The position numbers were made by a program, and so were the translations under genes. The notes under the pieces were generated by a model. It had not been told where the DNA came from, made no database searches, and saw only the letters and a program-made list of their open reading frames with translations. Below, in pieces: positions 29,806 through 42,326 of a stretch of DNA of 64,000 nt (within the stretch, counting starts at the first letter, position 1; every line of letters starts with the position of its first letter). The stretch is from Macrothele yani. Lineage: Eukaryota; Arthropoda; Arachnida; Araneae; Macrothelidae. Location of the stretch: contig CM077002.1 of NCBI GenBank assembly GCA_039090855.1, forward strand, positions 86,432,194 through 86,496,193, read 5' to 3'.

Positions 29806-32800
29806 TTAATTTTGCAATACTTGTGGGTATACAATATTTTTTGTTTTTCCATTCTCTGCGTAGATATAAAGGCTATCTGGTTTGCCGACACGGGAACACG
29901 CAACATACAGTTGTCCATGTGAGAAGCAATCCGCATCTAAATCTAAACCACACAATTCAAAAGATTGACCTTGAGCTTTATTGATTGTGATTGCGAACGC
30001 CAATCGAATTGGGAATTGCAATCTTTTAAACTGAAATGGTGTATCGGTCGGGATCATGGGAATTCGAGGGATGAGGACATCTTCACCTTCGAAAGGCCCC
30101 GTTAAAATCGTTGTTTCCACTACATTTTTCATCAGTTTTTTAACTGCGAGTCGCGTGCCGTTGCAGAGTTTTGGCTGATTAATATTCCGCAACATGATAA
30201 TTGGCACACCTATTTTCAATTTTAATATGTGTGGTGGCATCCCTGGCAGATCAAGCGAGTTCAAAAATTCCGTTTGATAATTAACTACTTCATCTGCTTC
30301 CACAACTGTATCTATCGACTTGTATGTAATTTCCTCACTTTGAATGCTGGATTGAATAACATTATTAATTTGATAGACATCTTTATTCTTCGCGGCAAGG
30401 ATAGCTCGTTCACTGAGCCAATCGTGATTCTTATAATTAATTTGAATATTAGGAAATACTTTTTCGATCAGTTCTTCTTTCGATGTTACTAAATTACAAA
30501 AATTATCAGGAAATGATATTCGTCTTGACGTCTCATCGACTGGCAGTTGTCCGTTCCCAATGTCCAGTAACTGTCGTATACCTCGGCTGATTGATCGTTC
30601 TGCAGCTGGACACGCATATTCGTAGTCAACTGCAATGTACGTACGTGTCGCCACAATGTTGAATATTTCAGGCAAGCATTTATTTCGTCCGCTGGTGTCG
30701 ATCGAGAAATTACAGGCAATGTTTGCCTAAAATCTCCTGCGAGCAATATCAATGCATTCCCGAATGGTTGAACGTTTCCACGCAAATCTCGCAACGATCG
30801 ATCAAGAGCTTCAAGCGATTTTTTATGTGCCATCGTGCATTCATCCCAAACAATGAGTTTACATTTTTGTAATACTTTTCCCATACCGGATGCTTTGGAA
30901 ATATTGCACGTGGGAGTCTCGATGATTCGCATGTTTAATGGCAACTTCAGAGCTGAATGAGCAGTCCTTCCACCTGGTAACAATGTCGCAGCTATTCCAG
31001 ACGAAGCGAGAGCTAAGGCTATGTCATTTTTTGATCGAACCGTTGCCAGAATCAATCTGATAAGGAATGTTTTCCCAGTTCCTCCTGGCGCATCCAAGAA
31101 GAAGCCCCCCCCCAACTCCGTCCTTTAGCATTTGCATTATGCGATCATAAATGCCCTTCTGTTCACACGTTAATTTGGGAATGTTTGATTGGACATATGA
31201 CTGGAGATCACCAGTGTTGTAACTCTGTTCACGGCGCAAATCCACATCAAATGAAGCAGTCGTAGTTCGGTTGGGTGCTGGCATTCCCAATTGACTAAGA
31301 ACTTTATTTGCAATAGCTAAGCACTTGTCTTCAATATTTATCAATGTTTCGTTGTAAATGCCTTCTGTAAATTCCATGGTCATATTGGCATTTTCTAGGC
31401 GTACTCTATGCAAAATATCCTCAGCCATATGCGATCGATATCTTTCCCATAACTCTGTGGGAGATGAAGAGAAGCAAGCGGTCAATATAATTGCGAATAG
31501 TGCTCGAATTTGGTTTGGATGTGCAGTGTTGCACGCGTCACTAATACATATATCCCACTGTTGGTCGTTTTCTAATAAATTAAGAGCTTGACACGCACTG
31601 CGGAAAGTGGCATATGTGACGCCGTCAACAATTTTCAATTGCTGGGAAGATCTTGGACCAGGCACATTTACCAACAGCATGCGATGGAAAAAACATTCAT
31701 CTTGATTAGGATGCACTGTATAAAGTCTACCAATTGTATTTTCTCTGAAAATGCCAGGTTGACCGTCGACTGGCTCCCCTCGTCTGCGTCGTACGAATGC
31801 TTTTTTAGTTACATTTCACGTGTAATAAGAGGGCACTTCTGTGTACATCAGTGTTCTGGCGAAAGCGTCTTCCTGGAATAAGGTGAAGAAAGCAGTCAGA
31901 GTTGTACCAGGTGGATTAAGGGCTCTTTGTTGCACATTTGCATCTGTGAAATAAACACGCTGTCCATTCTCTAAATGTACTGCTAAGTGAACCACAGCTG
32001 GATTGCGTTCATGCATGGGAAATGAAAAAATTCGCCATGCAGCCTCATTGCTGCTTATGTATCTTCCAGCCTGGTATTGTGCAATTTCATAGATAACTTC
32101 ATATAATAACTAATATAGTGCATTTCTGTCACTATTTTCTGGTTGCACACCAAAAACTGCCATATCGCTGCCTTTATTCACATACTTACAGATTTATTTA
32201 ATCGATTTGACCGAATTGCAATATTCTACGTTTATGTGCGCTTTGTATGTTTTTGACAACAGAGGCGAATATGGGACCACCCGACGGTTGTCTGCATTAA
32301 TATCACCATTTCGCATGTGTATAGTTGCCGAATTCCCGCCATCTTCAGTTGATCGTCTCCTATACTGAGGATATCCATCGTCTCCTGTTACTGTGTTGGC
32401 TGCGAATGTTCGAGGATATTGCTTAGAACATTTCCCGTCTACCATGCATGGTGAATTCGTATTTAGTGTACCGCATGGTCCATGTATCATGTTTTTGATA
32501 ACAACTGCATGCAAATCCTTATCGACGTCGGCCCGTGGAATCTCAGCGCATATCACATCGTCGATTTCGTCTGAAGTTATTTTATCGTATAGCCAGATTA
32601 GTATATGCGCATGTGGCAATCCTCTCTTTTGCCATTCTACTGAATACATCCAGCAGCGCACAGATCCAAACACTTCATGTTTCACAATGAAATCCATCAG
32701 CGACTTAAGATTTTGTCTGAAAACACGTGCTGTGATGTCATGCCTATCCACGGGTGATTGCCCAGGAAGTAACAGCTGCTGTATCTCGTCCCAAGCTGGA

Positions 32801-34306
32801 TTGCACGTGAAGGTGATAAATAAGTCTGGACGCCCGTAATGACGAACATATGCCATTGAATCTTGAGCATATTCCTGCATGTGACGTGAACTGCCTATGT
32901 ATGAAGATGGCAAAATAGTAAGCTTTCCAACGTTGGTTGTATTACCGTCATTCACAACTGCATCTCGCAAATGAATGTATTCTTCGGAGCGGAGTTTGGT
33001 CTGATTCAAACGAAGAAATAGCAAACGTTCCGTTTCAATTTTTGCATACATATCCACAATGTACTGGTGAAACAACTGACGGCATTTCAAAATATAATTG
33101 TCCTCCTTCCTCCGAATCATTAAGCGGTAGGCGTAAAAGTTCATTGCGCTGCACTTTTTATTAATTTCTGCACCATTCACTGGGTTTATCATCTTCACAT
33201 TGAAAAGATATCCATCGGCACCATCCCAGAAGATAACTGGATATTGCAAAGCATCGTAACAACGGTGAGTTTCTGCGACGTTTATCAATTGATCGTTTCT
33301 TCGATGGAGAACAATATCTCTAGGTTGGAACTGATCTCCGACTATGACAATTGCTACTTCGTCTATAGTTGGAGCATTATATCTTCGGATATGTTCTCCA
33401 GCGGGCGTTTTGTCGGCGTGAATGACAATCTTGTGGGTATCTGATGGCATCATATCCATTGCCGTTTTGAACAAACGCACCAAATTGTTCTTTTCGTGAA
33501 GGAGCTCCTGTAGTTGCGAAATGATGGATCTTCTTAGCGAGGTATGTATTCCACAACGTGCATCGACTTCATCTCTATCATCACCGATGAAGTACATTTG
33601 AAGGAATTTATGGTCACTATCTCGGAACGGGAGCAGGGAGCCAGCTTTGTGATATATTTGTCCTTTGATTTTAAAAGTTGGCATGAATTGAGCAGTCACA
33701 ATTTCCGCACCAAATGACGTCATTTGGAAGCAAGAGTTATATTTCCTGATGTTCGATAAGAAATGCTTCGATTCAGCGGTAGATCCAGCAAGTAGAGTTT
33801 TCAACGGCTGGTGGTGCTTCAAGTTGAGGCAATTTAATTTTTCCGCCAGCGCAACACATCCCATTCGTTTCATTATTGAACTTTAGAGCCTGGCAGTAGG
33901 TACAGACATGACTCATCTGGCCAATGAAAACATGCGGACTTGAGCTATAATCAACAGCTGGATTGTACCGGAATGCAAGACGATTGTATTGCAGAATCAG
34001 ATCTGCTGTTCTTTGGGTGCGTGTTTCAGCTATCCTTGACGCCTCGCGTTCATTCCGTTGAGAACGAACCAAATCTGTTGCTGCAGAACGCGACTGCCGT
34101 GCTCGCAATCGTGCATCCTCAAGCCTGGCTGCTCGTCTTTCTGCTGATTCCTTGTTACGCATCTGGATGGTGCTTAGTCTGTTCCTCTCTCGTACGTATG
34201 CCCGCTCTTCCTCAGTCATATTCGAAAGCCGTCTTCTGGATCCTTCTGTGTGGCGAGTGCGACGACCCAAATTCGTTTTTTTGCAAAGCATTACTTCGGT
34301 TTTCAC
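29806..34306 (-). pseudogene. Helitron RepHel protein: HUH Rep nuclease plus PIF1 helicase
   Basis: The N-terminal region (34306-33773) is Arg- and Glu-rich, then has CTYCQALKFNNE and CCAGGKIKLP, the usual Helitron cysteine block. Rep follows at 33873-32030: LFHQYIVDMYAKIETERL, DLFITFTCNPAWDEI, RGLPHAHILIWL (the HUH motif), then the two-tyrosine motif, where the first Tyr codon is TAA (32194-32196) and the second, in CKYVNKG, remains. Two more in-frame stops lie near 32113 and 31816. The helicase starts with DAPGGTGKTF (Walker A, about 31092) and has VWDECTMAHK (Walker B), LLAGDFRQTLPV and INKAQGQSF, to QVLQN at 29806. Frame changes occur near 33860, at the C9 run 31107-31115, and near 30590. 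The enzyme would drive rolling-circle transposition; this copy cannot. Confidence 0.93.
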
Positions 34307-34431
34307 TGGAACAGAAGGAAGGGATAAGATTATAACCTCTTGTGGCTCTCACAGCTCTAGGTTGAAAACCATGAGAGATAAGAGACAAAACATAACCTCT
34401 ACTTACGATTTGGTGAACGGCGCAGCTCAAT

Positions 34432-34785
34432 CACGACACGATCACATGGAGAGTGTTCCCCTCGCTTCCAGCAGATGGCGCGTTTGCTGGTACACAGCTG
34501 ACCGTTGAAAAAGCTGTTTTCTCGCGGTCGCGGGTATGTAACTGACGCGAAAAATATATAAAAACAACACGATCACCTAGTATGGAGAGTGTTCCCCTCG
34601 CTTCCGGCAGATGGCGCGTTTGCTGGTACACAGCTGACCGTTGAAAAAGCTGTTTTCTCGCGGTCGCGGGTATGTTACTGACTCGAAAAATAGATAAAAA
34701 CAACACGATCACCAAGTATGGAGAGTGTTCCCCTCGCTTCTGGCAGATGGCGCGTTTGCTGGTACACAGCTGACCGTTGAAAAAG
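34432..34785. repeat. 136-bp tandem repeats in the Helitron 5' region
   Basis: Three units start near 34447, 34583 and 34719 at TGGAGAGTGTTCCCCTCGC, with exact 136-base spacing. Each contains CAGATGGCGCGTTTGCTGG and ends in GATAAAAACAACACGATCAC. The third unit is cut by the MITE at 34786 and continues at 35023-35085. Internal repeats are common near Helitron ends. Confidence 0.92.
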
Positions 34786-35022
34786 CCTTCGACCATATAT
34801 ACTGATAGACTGCGCATGGCATCAAAATTTCTGGCTCCAACATCGCAAGCCACGAAATCACGTGACTTCGGGCAAAAAGATAGTTAACTCGTGCTGTGCT
34901 CATCATGAATTTTAGGAGTTTCTTTTTAGAATTCCATTACGACTTTTCATTCGTGAGTACATTTATTACGCTCTGATGCAGCTATTGCCAGTGCGCAGTC
35001 CATTAGTATATATGGTCGAAGG
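34786..35022. mobile_element. 237 bp MITE nested in the Helitron repeats
   Basis: The left end CCTTCGACCATATATACTG mirrors the right end, the complement of CCTTCGACCATATATACTA. The repeat extends about 30 bases with few mismatches. AAAAAG lies on both sides (34780-34785, 35023-35028). The 136-bp unit continues across it once removed. No coding capacity. Superfamily unknown. Confidence 0.85.
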
Positions 35023-35190
35023 AAAAAGCTGTTTTCTCGCGATCGCGGGTATGTTACTGACAAGAAAAATAGATAAAAACAATCTTTGAAGCGGGTTGTA
35101 TATCGTGTCAAAATTTGAGCTCAATTGGTGCATAACTTTTTGAGTTTTTGAAGCGTACACAAACCAACTTAACATTTATATATATATAGA

Positions 35191-37012
35191 TGTTTTCAAA
35201 GTTCATGTAGTGAAATGGAGTATTTGCATTTTTTTCTAAACTTCTGAGAAATGCTCTATTAAATTGTTTTCTTTAAAAACTGTTCGCAAATCTTCGAAAG
35301 TGAATATGTTTAGAAGAAAACCTGTTAAATGTTCTAAACAAAAACTTTCATTCACTGCAGTAAAATATACAGGTTGTGTCCTCGAAATCTTAGCGATTTT
35401 CTAAGTAAATTTCAAGCATAATTTCTATCTAAATTTTTCAAAGTGCTCCCGATTTAGAGGCAGAAATGTAAAACGGAGATTCAAAAAGTAACGATGCTGC
35501 TGTGTGTAAAAAAAAGTCGACTACATTACTGTGGGAAAAAGAAACAGATTAATTTCTGGCATAATTCAACACAAACATTTGATGTCTAAATTTTATGTCC
35601 CATGAGCTATCTATGAAGATAGTCATGTTGTTTTGAACTTCAACTGCTAATTTAAATGTAAATACATGTGACACATGAAAATTAGCCCCCACCCATAAGT
35701 GTCGTCACTGAAACTGAATACGCATTCTGACTGGCTGAAATTTTCCCAGTTCCCTATGAAGGTTTTCTTATACGCGCCTTGGGCCTGGCGTCTTCACGGG
35801 GTCCCGTAATTTAGAAAATGAAAACAAAATCACTTTTGCTGGAATTCTCTATATTTATTGCTTTTTTTTTAAGTTTAGGGGTGCGAGGCCCTCAAAAATA
35901 TATTTTTATATTCTTTTTAGTTTACAATCCCCCACTTTTTTAAACTTTAAACTTTTTTTACATTCATGAAATTTCAAATTAAATTTCATCACATGTATTG
36001 AAGTCCCACAAGCTCAAAGATTTGTGTGTAAACCAAATACTGAAATAGAAAAAAACTAAAAAGAACAATATCAAAGTGCGTCAGATTATGCTTTCGGAAA
36101 TCGGGGGAGAGGTGGGTTCGATTCCCGCTTCAAAGCTATTCATTTTCACGTTTTCTGAGGAGTTCTTACATGGACGACCAGTAAACCACAGGCAATTCAG
36201 TACATGGACATTCTAACTTGTGCAAGGTTCTTCCAGAGCTCTTTCTCCATTGATTGATATAGTTGTATGCTGTATAAGAAGCTAACACGTGGCCATTTTT
36301 TTTTTGGAAAAACTACTGCACTCCCATTGAAATTAATGGTAAAAATACACAAGGATGTCCATCATAATCATAGCGATAGAGGCGGGGCGTTCACAATCCT
36401 TCACGACGGGTGGACCGCAGCCACGGTGTATGATAGTCAGATGATACAACTACCCACGCAGTTAACAGTTAGAAAAATGGATCATTATGTCACAGCTCGC
36501 CAAGGGGCATGCAGGACTTGTGGGGATACATAGTGTTTATGAATTCATCAGTGCTAAATCAGTACTTATCACAAGCATTTTTTTATTAATAACTTTGTGT
36601 AGTTGCAAGGTATTGAAGTCCCAGAAACGCCAAAGTTTCTCAACAGAAGTTAAAGCACGTCAACTTTCTTAAATTTTTAGAAAGAGACTAAAATTTAAGC
36701 TGCAGATATGTGTCAGACTAGGATCACTTCATTTCTCATGTTTTTGATTTGGGGCGAAAGCGTTTTGTATCGAATTATCAAACAGATTATTCGACATGTA
36801 AAGAAAGTGTTTCAACTTTTAAAGCCCCAACAGATGAAAAACGATCACTAATTTATCCTTTGAAGTCAAGGACGTCGCTAGACTTCGAAATCAGGATGGG
36901 CGACGGGTGGGTGAACATTATTTTTGGTGGGGCAAACTTGATAGCAACTTATTTTTATTTTTTTTACGAAAACATAACACTTTTGAAAGAACTAATTTTT
37001 AATGCTTTTTTC
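35191..37012. other. AT-rich region, no gene recognised
   Basis: An 88-residue reading at 36267-36533 shows no family I know. GGTGGGTTCGATTCCCGC (36112-36129) resembles a pol III B box, but no convincing A box or tRNA fold lies upstream. Otherwise nothing. Confidence 0.45.
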
Positions 37013-37222
37013 CCCTTTTGATTGAAGATTTAATGACCACCGTGAGCAACTCAATGGGCTATAAGCAGCCGTCAGTCCCTAACTTAGGGTCACTGGTTCT
37101 AGGGAAAGGAGAGAGCCCATGCGGTAAAACAAACACAACATCCATGCCTCACTGAGATTCGAACGCGAACTCTTCTCGGACGAATGGTCATAAGCCAACG
37201 CTTATAACACTGCGCCACTTTA
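37013..37222 (-). mobile_element. tRNA-derived SINE copy S7, old
   Basis: A minus-strand copy with many substitutions in head and body (B box complement reads ATTCGAACGCG). The A-box region is damaged (GCGCCACTTTAAC). No clear target duplication. It is the most diverged of the nine copies. Confidence 0.85.
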
Positions 37223-37225
37223 ACA

Positions 37226-38091
37226 GTTTTCACTACCGGCTACAAAGGAATTCGTGAAATCCCCATCCCCTCCACTTGGACGCACATACATACACGGATC
37301 TAACGAGTTATGCCACTGGTGTAAGATACAAGTGTTGGTAGAATGTCGCCTTCAACTTTTACTTGATCTGGATGCATTGTCTTAGACTGCTATTCAGAAT
37401 CTTGCATTTTTGCTTACGAAAATAGTACTGTATTTGAACAATTTATTTAAAAGGAAATGTCTAAATCAAATTTTAACGTCGTGCCACGCAGACACAATAC
37501 GCCCCCCCTCCTTAACTTCCTTCCTTCCAGCCAGCAACTTTGCCTTGCACTCCTCTCCTACAAAGCAGTCATCAGGCACTTTCACTGTCCCGGGGCAGTC
37601 TTAAGAGCGCCAGTGTAGCTTTAGATCCCACTTCCTTTGCCGGAATCCCCTATTTTGTAAAGAAAACAAACAAAGAAATTAGTAGTGGGCCTCCTCAGTG
37701 AATTCCAATCCACCCTCCTCATTAGCCCCCTGTCATGCAAACATGAAAGTGAGGCTTAAACTAAGGAATTGTAAGAGTGGAGAACAATTGAATTTTCAAG
37801 GCACTGCGGATGCTATGTATTTTGATAAACTTTTTTGGAGATGTAAACAACGCACTTCCTAGGGGAAATACGTACAGCTATATGCAATAAAACACAAGAC
37901 TTATTACTTGGCAAAGTCCAGATTATATTTTAAAGTTAATATACTGAAAAATAGCACATTTTGAACTGAATGGGCAAGACAAATTTCAGGGTCGCACCTC
38001 CTTGGTGGCGCCCCTGTTTGAAATTAATAGAACTCTACCATTACAAGTTGTTTACATTATACGTGCGCGCCGCCATTTATATACATGTATG
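37226..38091. other. unassigned segment
   Basis: No protein, RNA or repeat is recognised between SINE S7 and the TA target of the next element. Confidence 0.4.
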
Positions 38092-38093
38092 TA

Positions 38094-39609
38094 CACTGCT
38101 CAAAACAATTAGGGTATATCATTGTTTTGATATGAACTATACCGACATCAACTGTTCGTATGATAATAGAAATCGAAGGAAAGTGATTAGAATGAAACTT
38201 TTGCACACTTTCAAACATCTGAGTATGCAAAAATGTTTTGTGTGACGTTAAAAAGGGCATGTTTCATTCAGCGAATGAAAAGTGACACGTATCATACGAT
38301 TGTTTAATCCAGGATAAAAACGACTCAAATGTTGTGAATGTGTAATTGATGAATGTGATGTACGAACAACGTGATTTACCTGAATCTATAGCCTGGAACG
38401 CTATCGGTCGCTTAGAAGCAGGTCAAACCCAATCGCAAATAGCGGAAGTCATCTGAGTGTCTCAACGCGTCCGGTTTTCAGATACCGGAAATGTAAGGCG
38501 AAAACCACAGTAAGGTCGTAGGAGAGCAACATGAAGAAATGAGGATCGGTTTTTAACACTGACTGCCAGAGAAAAACAGAGTATAAAGGCCACTCTTCTG
38601 GAACGCGAACTCCGTACGGCTACTGGCACAAATGTTTCAACTCAAACTGTTCATAACCGACTCCACAGTGTTGGTTTGTATGCTCGACGACCTATGGTAT
38701 GCGTTTCTTTAAGCGCACGCCACCGCGCTTCCCGCAGACTTTGGGCACAGGATCATGCCGATTGGAGAAGAAATGAATGGAGCAAATGTTCTCTTCTCAG
38801 ACAAGTCGCGCTTTAGTTCACATCCTGACAATAGGCGACTCATCATTTGGAGGGAACGAGGTACTAGTAACAACCCGTTATGGGTGCAAGAAAGTGTTCG
38901 ATTTGGAGGAGGCGGAGTGATGGTGTAGGCCGGTATCTATCAATGGTCGAACCGACCTGTACATCATCAGAAATGGAACTCTTACTGCTCGCCGGTATAG
39001 GGATGAGATCCTCAGTCGTCCCTTATGCTGCAGCAATCGGAGATGAATTCATTTTCGTGGACGATAATTGCAGGCCACATCTCGCTCGATGTGTGTACGA
39101 CTTCCTGTTCGACGAGGTAATCATCCGAATGGACTGACCAGCATGTTCCTTACACACGAATCCCATTACCGAGCCTGTCTGGGACGTTCTGGGGGGAACA
39201 GTTGCTGCTCGATTAACCCCTCCACATACAGTCCAGCAATTGGAAACTGCTCTTCTGCAGGAGTGGGATGGAATTTCCCAATCCCTCATTAATACTCTGA
39301 TTGACTCCATGCCTCACAAGTGTGCAACATTGCTTTCTGTCAGGGGAAACCACAGCCCCTATTAAATCCAATTTTCTGGCAAAAAATTTAATTTATTTTC
39401 ATTTTTATGATATGTGCAGAAATATGCATTTTTATGTTCGTCTCCTCAAAAATTATTAAATTTAAGTTACTAATTGTTTCAGCTGTATTTTCCCTCTCGT
39501 ATTTTCCCTCTCTTACTATGTCTGTAATTCCTATTCTAACTTCCGAAGTTTTCCGCCACTCACAGTTTTCATACAAAACTATGATATCCCCTAATTGTTC
39601 TGAGCAGTG
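38094..39609 (+). mobile_element. Tc1-like element, family D
   Basis: The ends CACTGCTCAAAACAATTAGG and the complement of CACTGCTCAGAACAATTAGG lie between TA dinucleotides (38092-38093, 39610-39611). Length 1516 bp. It holds a plus-strand transposase. It landed directly beside a Penelope GIY-YIG scrap. Confidence 0.9.
38380..39360 (+). pseudogene. Tc1-like transposase (family D), decayed
   Basis: The blocks are WNAIGRLEAGQTQSQIAEVI, a stop, then VSQRV (38397-38470, HTH); LTAREKQSIKATLLERELRT (38563) with STQTVHNRLHSVGLYARRP (38637-38695); SLLRQVAL-like remains of the first Asp region near 38795; FIFVDDNCRPHLARCVYDFL (second Asp, 39048-39110); a segment to EPVWDVLGG near 39180, where the usual IEHVWD Glu has become TEPVWD; and LQEWDGISQSLINTLIDSMP to about 39350. 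Several frames are needed. Confidence 0.82.
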
Positions 39610-39611
39610 TA

Positions 39612-39690
39612 TTAACAAGAATAATGAATGTGACTTCATATACATTGGAAGTACGAAACGTAAATTTTAAACACGATTGCCTGAACATAT
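39612..39690 (+). pseudogene. Penelope-like GIY-YIG scrap
   Basis: NNECDFIYIGSTKRKF, a stop, then TRLPEHM is the YIG part of a Penelope GIY-YIG nuclease (compare VYIGMTKRSI in the element at 23.4 kb). Only about 25 residues survive. A Tc1-D element interrupts or abuts its upstream side. Confidence 0.65.
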
Positions 39691-39775
39691 GATGGGTTGT
39701 CTTTGATTAAATTATATTATTTCATATTGCTGTAATATAACCAAGCACTATATTATTACAATTACATTCGAAACA
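39688..39775. repeat. 90-bp sequence shared with the copia 2 5' LTR border
   Basis: The stretch from TGTCTTTGATTAAATTATAT to TTCGAAA matches 54549-54637 closely. There it straddles the junction of copia 2 internal sequence and its LTR. Here it may be the remains of a related LTR element. Confidence 0.6.
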
Positions 39776-39889
39776 AGAAAGATGACACCGAATTTTTGGG
39801 TGTAAATAAGCACGTCTTTTGAATCCGTTCTGAGGCAAATTAAATTTATCAAAGCTATTCAAAGTCAACGGAACCTGTATGGAAAACAA

Positions 39890-41340
39890 TAGTATCTGAC
39901 GGATGAAAGAAGTTCTTCAATCGGGTTTTTAATCCCTCAGATATTGCTGTAAACGGAATCGTGAGCTTACGCCCTCTGGTTGCAGACTTGTGCGTTAAGA
40001 AAAACATGAATTTATATGAGAAACATTTCGCACCGGAAACGCTCTCCAACACAGAAATTTTTTTTCAAATCGGACTCTTAGAAACAGAGACATCGACAAA
40101 AATAAGATGTGACTTTACGTCCCCTGGTGGGAAAACCATGCATTCTCTTAGGAAGAAAGTATTCGCAAAAGGTTTATCCATATGAGCCGTATCAGTCCAA
40201 AAAAAAAAAAAATTTAGTCGAGTTTTCAGGATCCCAAATTTTGTTACAAATACATAAGAAGCAGATATTAACACTTATGCCCCCTGGTGGCCAAACCATT
40301 CTTTACCAAACATTAGAAATTATGTGAAAAATATTTTCCATCAGGTCTTGTATGCGATACAGAAAGAATTTTTCAAATCAGAGTTTTAAGAGTAGAAATA
40401 ACGCAGAAAATGCAATTTACCTTTGTGCCCCCTAGCAGAAAGTTTATGATTTACTTGAAAATTTTGAATTTATAGGAAAAACATTTCGCATCGGAAACAC
40501 TATCCAACAAAGAAGGAATTTTCAAATCGGACCCTTAGAAGTAGAGATATTGACAAAAATAAAATATACATCTACACCCCTGGCGTAGAAACCATGCATT
40601 ATTTCAAGAAGAAAATGTTCCTATAAGGTTTGTCGACATGAGTAGTATCGGTCAACAAACGACTTTTTTCAATCTAGATTTTAGAAGCTCATATTTTGCT
40701 GAAAATACATCAGAAGCGGAAACACTATCCAACATAGAAGGAATTTTTCAAATCGGACTTTTAGAAGTAGAGATATTGGCAAAAATAAGATATATATTTA
40801 TGCCGCCTGGCGGAGAAACTGTGAGATATTTTAAGAAGAAAATATTCCGAAAAGGTTTATCGATGTGAGTGGCATCAGTTCACGAAAGAATTTTTTCAAT
40901 CGATATTTGAGAAGCTCAGATTTTATGGCAAACACATCAGAAGCAAAAATTAGCACTTACGTCCCCTGGTGGCCAAAGTATTCTTTACCAAAAATTTGAA
41001 ATTATATGCAAAAGATTTCCCATCAGGAGGTGTATCCCCTGAAGAAATTTTTTTTTCAAATCGGAGCTTTAGGAAAAGATTTATCGGGAAAATTGTAATG
41101 TATTTTTACGCCTCCTAGCGGGAAATATATGCGTAATTTGAAAAAGTAACTGTATCTAAAATACTTTTCGACATAAGTGGTGGAATCGAAAGATAAAAAA
41201 AAAATTTCAATTGATGTTTAGAAGCAAATATGTGGAATAAAACGTATTTTTGAATTCGACATCATATGCCTTTACGCCCTCTAGCGGCGAAATTGTACAT
41301 CGTAAAAAAAAACGAAATAAAGGATCATCATTCTCATAAT
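39890..41340. repeat. diverged tandem repeat with CTCF-core-like motifs
   Basis: Monomers of roughly 145-165 bases share TTTTTCAAATCGGACTTTTA, AGAGATATTGACAAAAATA and a conserved end such as GCCCCCTGGTGGCC. The end motif occurs at about 39971, 40119, 40279, 40437, 40575, 40802, 40961, 41110 and 41276, always in the same orientation. Monomers differ by many substitutions and small indels, so the array is old. No coding capacity. Confidence 0.82.
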
Positions 41341-41888
41341 TCAAGCTTCCCAATGCAAAAAGAATTTTTCAAATCGGACTAATAGTTGCAGAGATATCGT
41401 GGGTACAGGCGGACGGAAGGACAAACCGATAACATAACCACGATCTTTTTTACGCTTTTCCAACCGTAGGTTGAAGAATCGTATATGGTCCAGCTTTGTC
41501 CGTCCGTCTGTACGCACAACTGGCGTAAACAAATGGGGTCAAATGTCACGAGGTAGGAGCGTGATCCATTCCATTGCACTTATACGTCATAACTTGCGTA
41601 AATATGGTTCGATTTCAATGAAATGTGACTATGTGGTAAGGGACCGCCTGGAGACGAACCCTATTCAAAATGGGTGAATTGGGGTCAAAGGTCAGGACAT
41701 AAGAGCGGGATGCATTACATTGCCTTTATTCGTCATAACGTGCGTAAAAATGGTTCGATTTCGATGAAATTTCAGCATGTGGTAGGGGACCAACTGGTGA
41801 CGAACTCTATTGAAAATGCATGAAATGGGGTCAAAGGTCAGGACATAGGATTGCGATCCATTCCGTCGCCCTTATCTTACATTATTAA

Positions 41889-42326
41889 GGTGGACGTCAA
41901 GTAATTTTGTTTCCTATACTTCCAATGGAAAAACTTTTGTACACATTTCCTTTACAATTAATGTGTCCCCAAGGATGAAAATTTGAACATCGATTAAAAT
42001 AACTTCTTATTATCACTTGGAATACTTAATATTTTCTAAAACGTAACCATAATTATATTAAAAATCAATAACTTTTCCTTTGGTGGTGTTGAAACCACAA
42101 AAAGGACGGCGCGACCTGTACTTTGATCACGTCAGTAGACAAACAAATGTTGGATTGCATAATTATGGTTATGTTTTAGAAAATATTAGGTATTCCAAGT
42201 TATAAAATGAAGCTATTTTAATCAATGTTCAAATTTTCATCCTAGGGAACGCATTAATTGGGAAGAAAATGTGTACAGAAATGTTTCCCTTCGAACTACA
42301 AGAAACAAAATTACTTGACGTTCACC
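41889..42326. mobile_element. MITE with TTAA duplication, copy 1
   Basis: The ends GGTGGACGTCAAGTAATTTT and the complement of GGTGAACGTCAAGTAATTTT carry about 200-base imperfect inverted repeats. They are flanked by TTAA (41885-41888, 42327-42330). TTAA is the piggyBac target, also used by Kolobok. 438 bp, non-coding. Confidence 0.85.

Larger units (their letters stand above)
29715..35190 (-). mobile_element. Helitron (RepHel), full length but inactivated
   Basis: Read on the minus strand, the 5' end is TCTATATATATATAAATG (from 35190). The 3' end is CTAG (29718-29715), preceded by a GC-rich hairpin (GCCACAGCTACGCGTGGC). It sits between A and T of the host, the Helitron target rule. Inside are a Rep nuclease fused to a PIF1-like helicase, a 136-bp tandem array near the 5' end and a nested MITE. 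There are no terminal inverted repeats or target duplication, as expected. Length 5476 bp. Confidence 0.93.

Noticed and set aside
34432..34785. CRISPR-like array
   Set aside because: The 136-bp units are contiguous tandem repeats without spacers, in a eukaryotic Helitron.
36112..36129. tRNA or further SINE at a B-box-like GGTTCGATTCCCGC
   Set aside because: No A box, acceptor pairing or family body could be found nearby.
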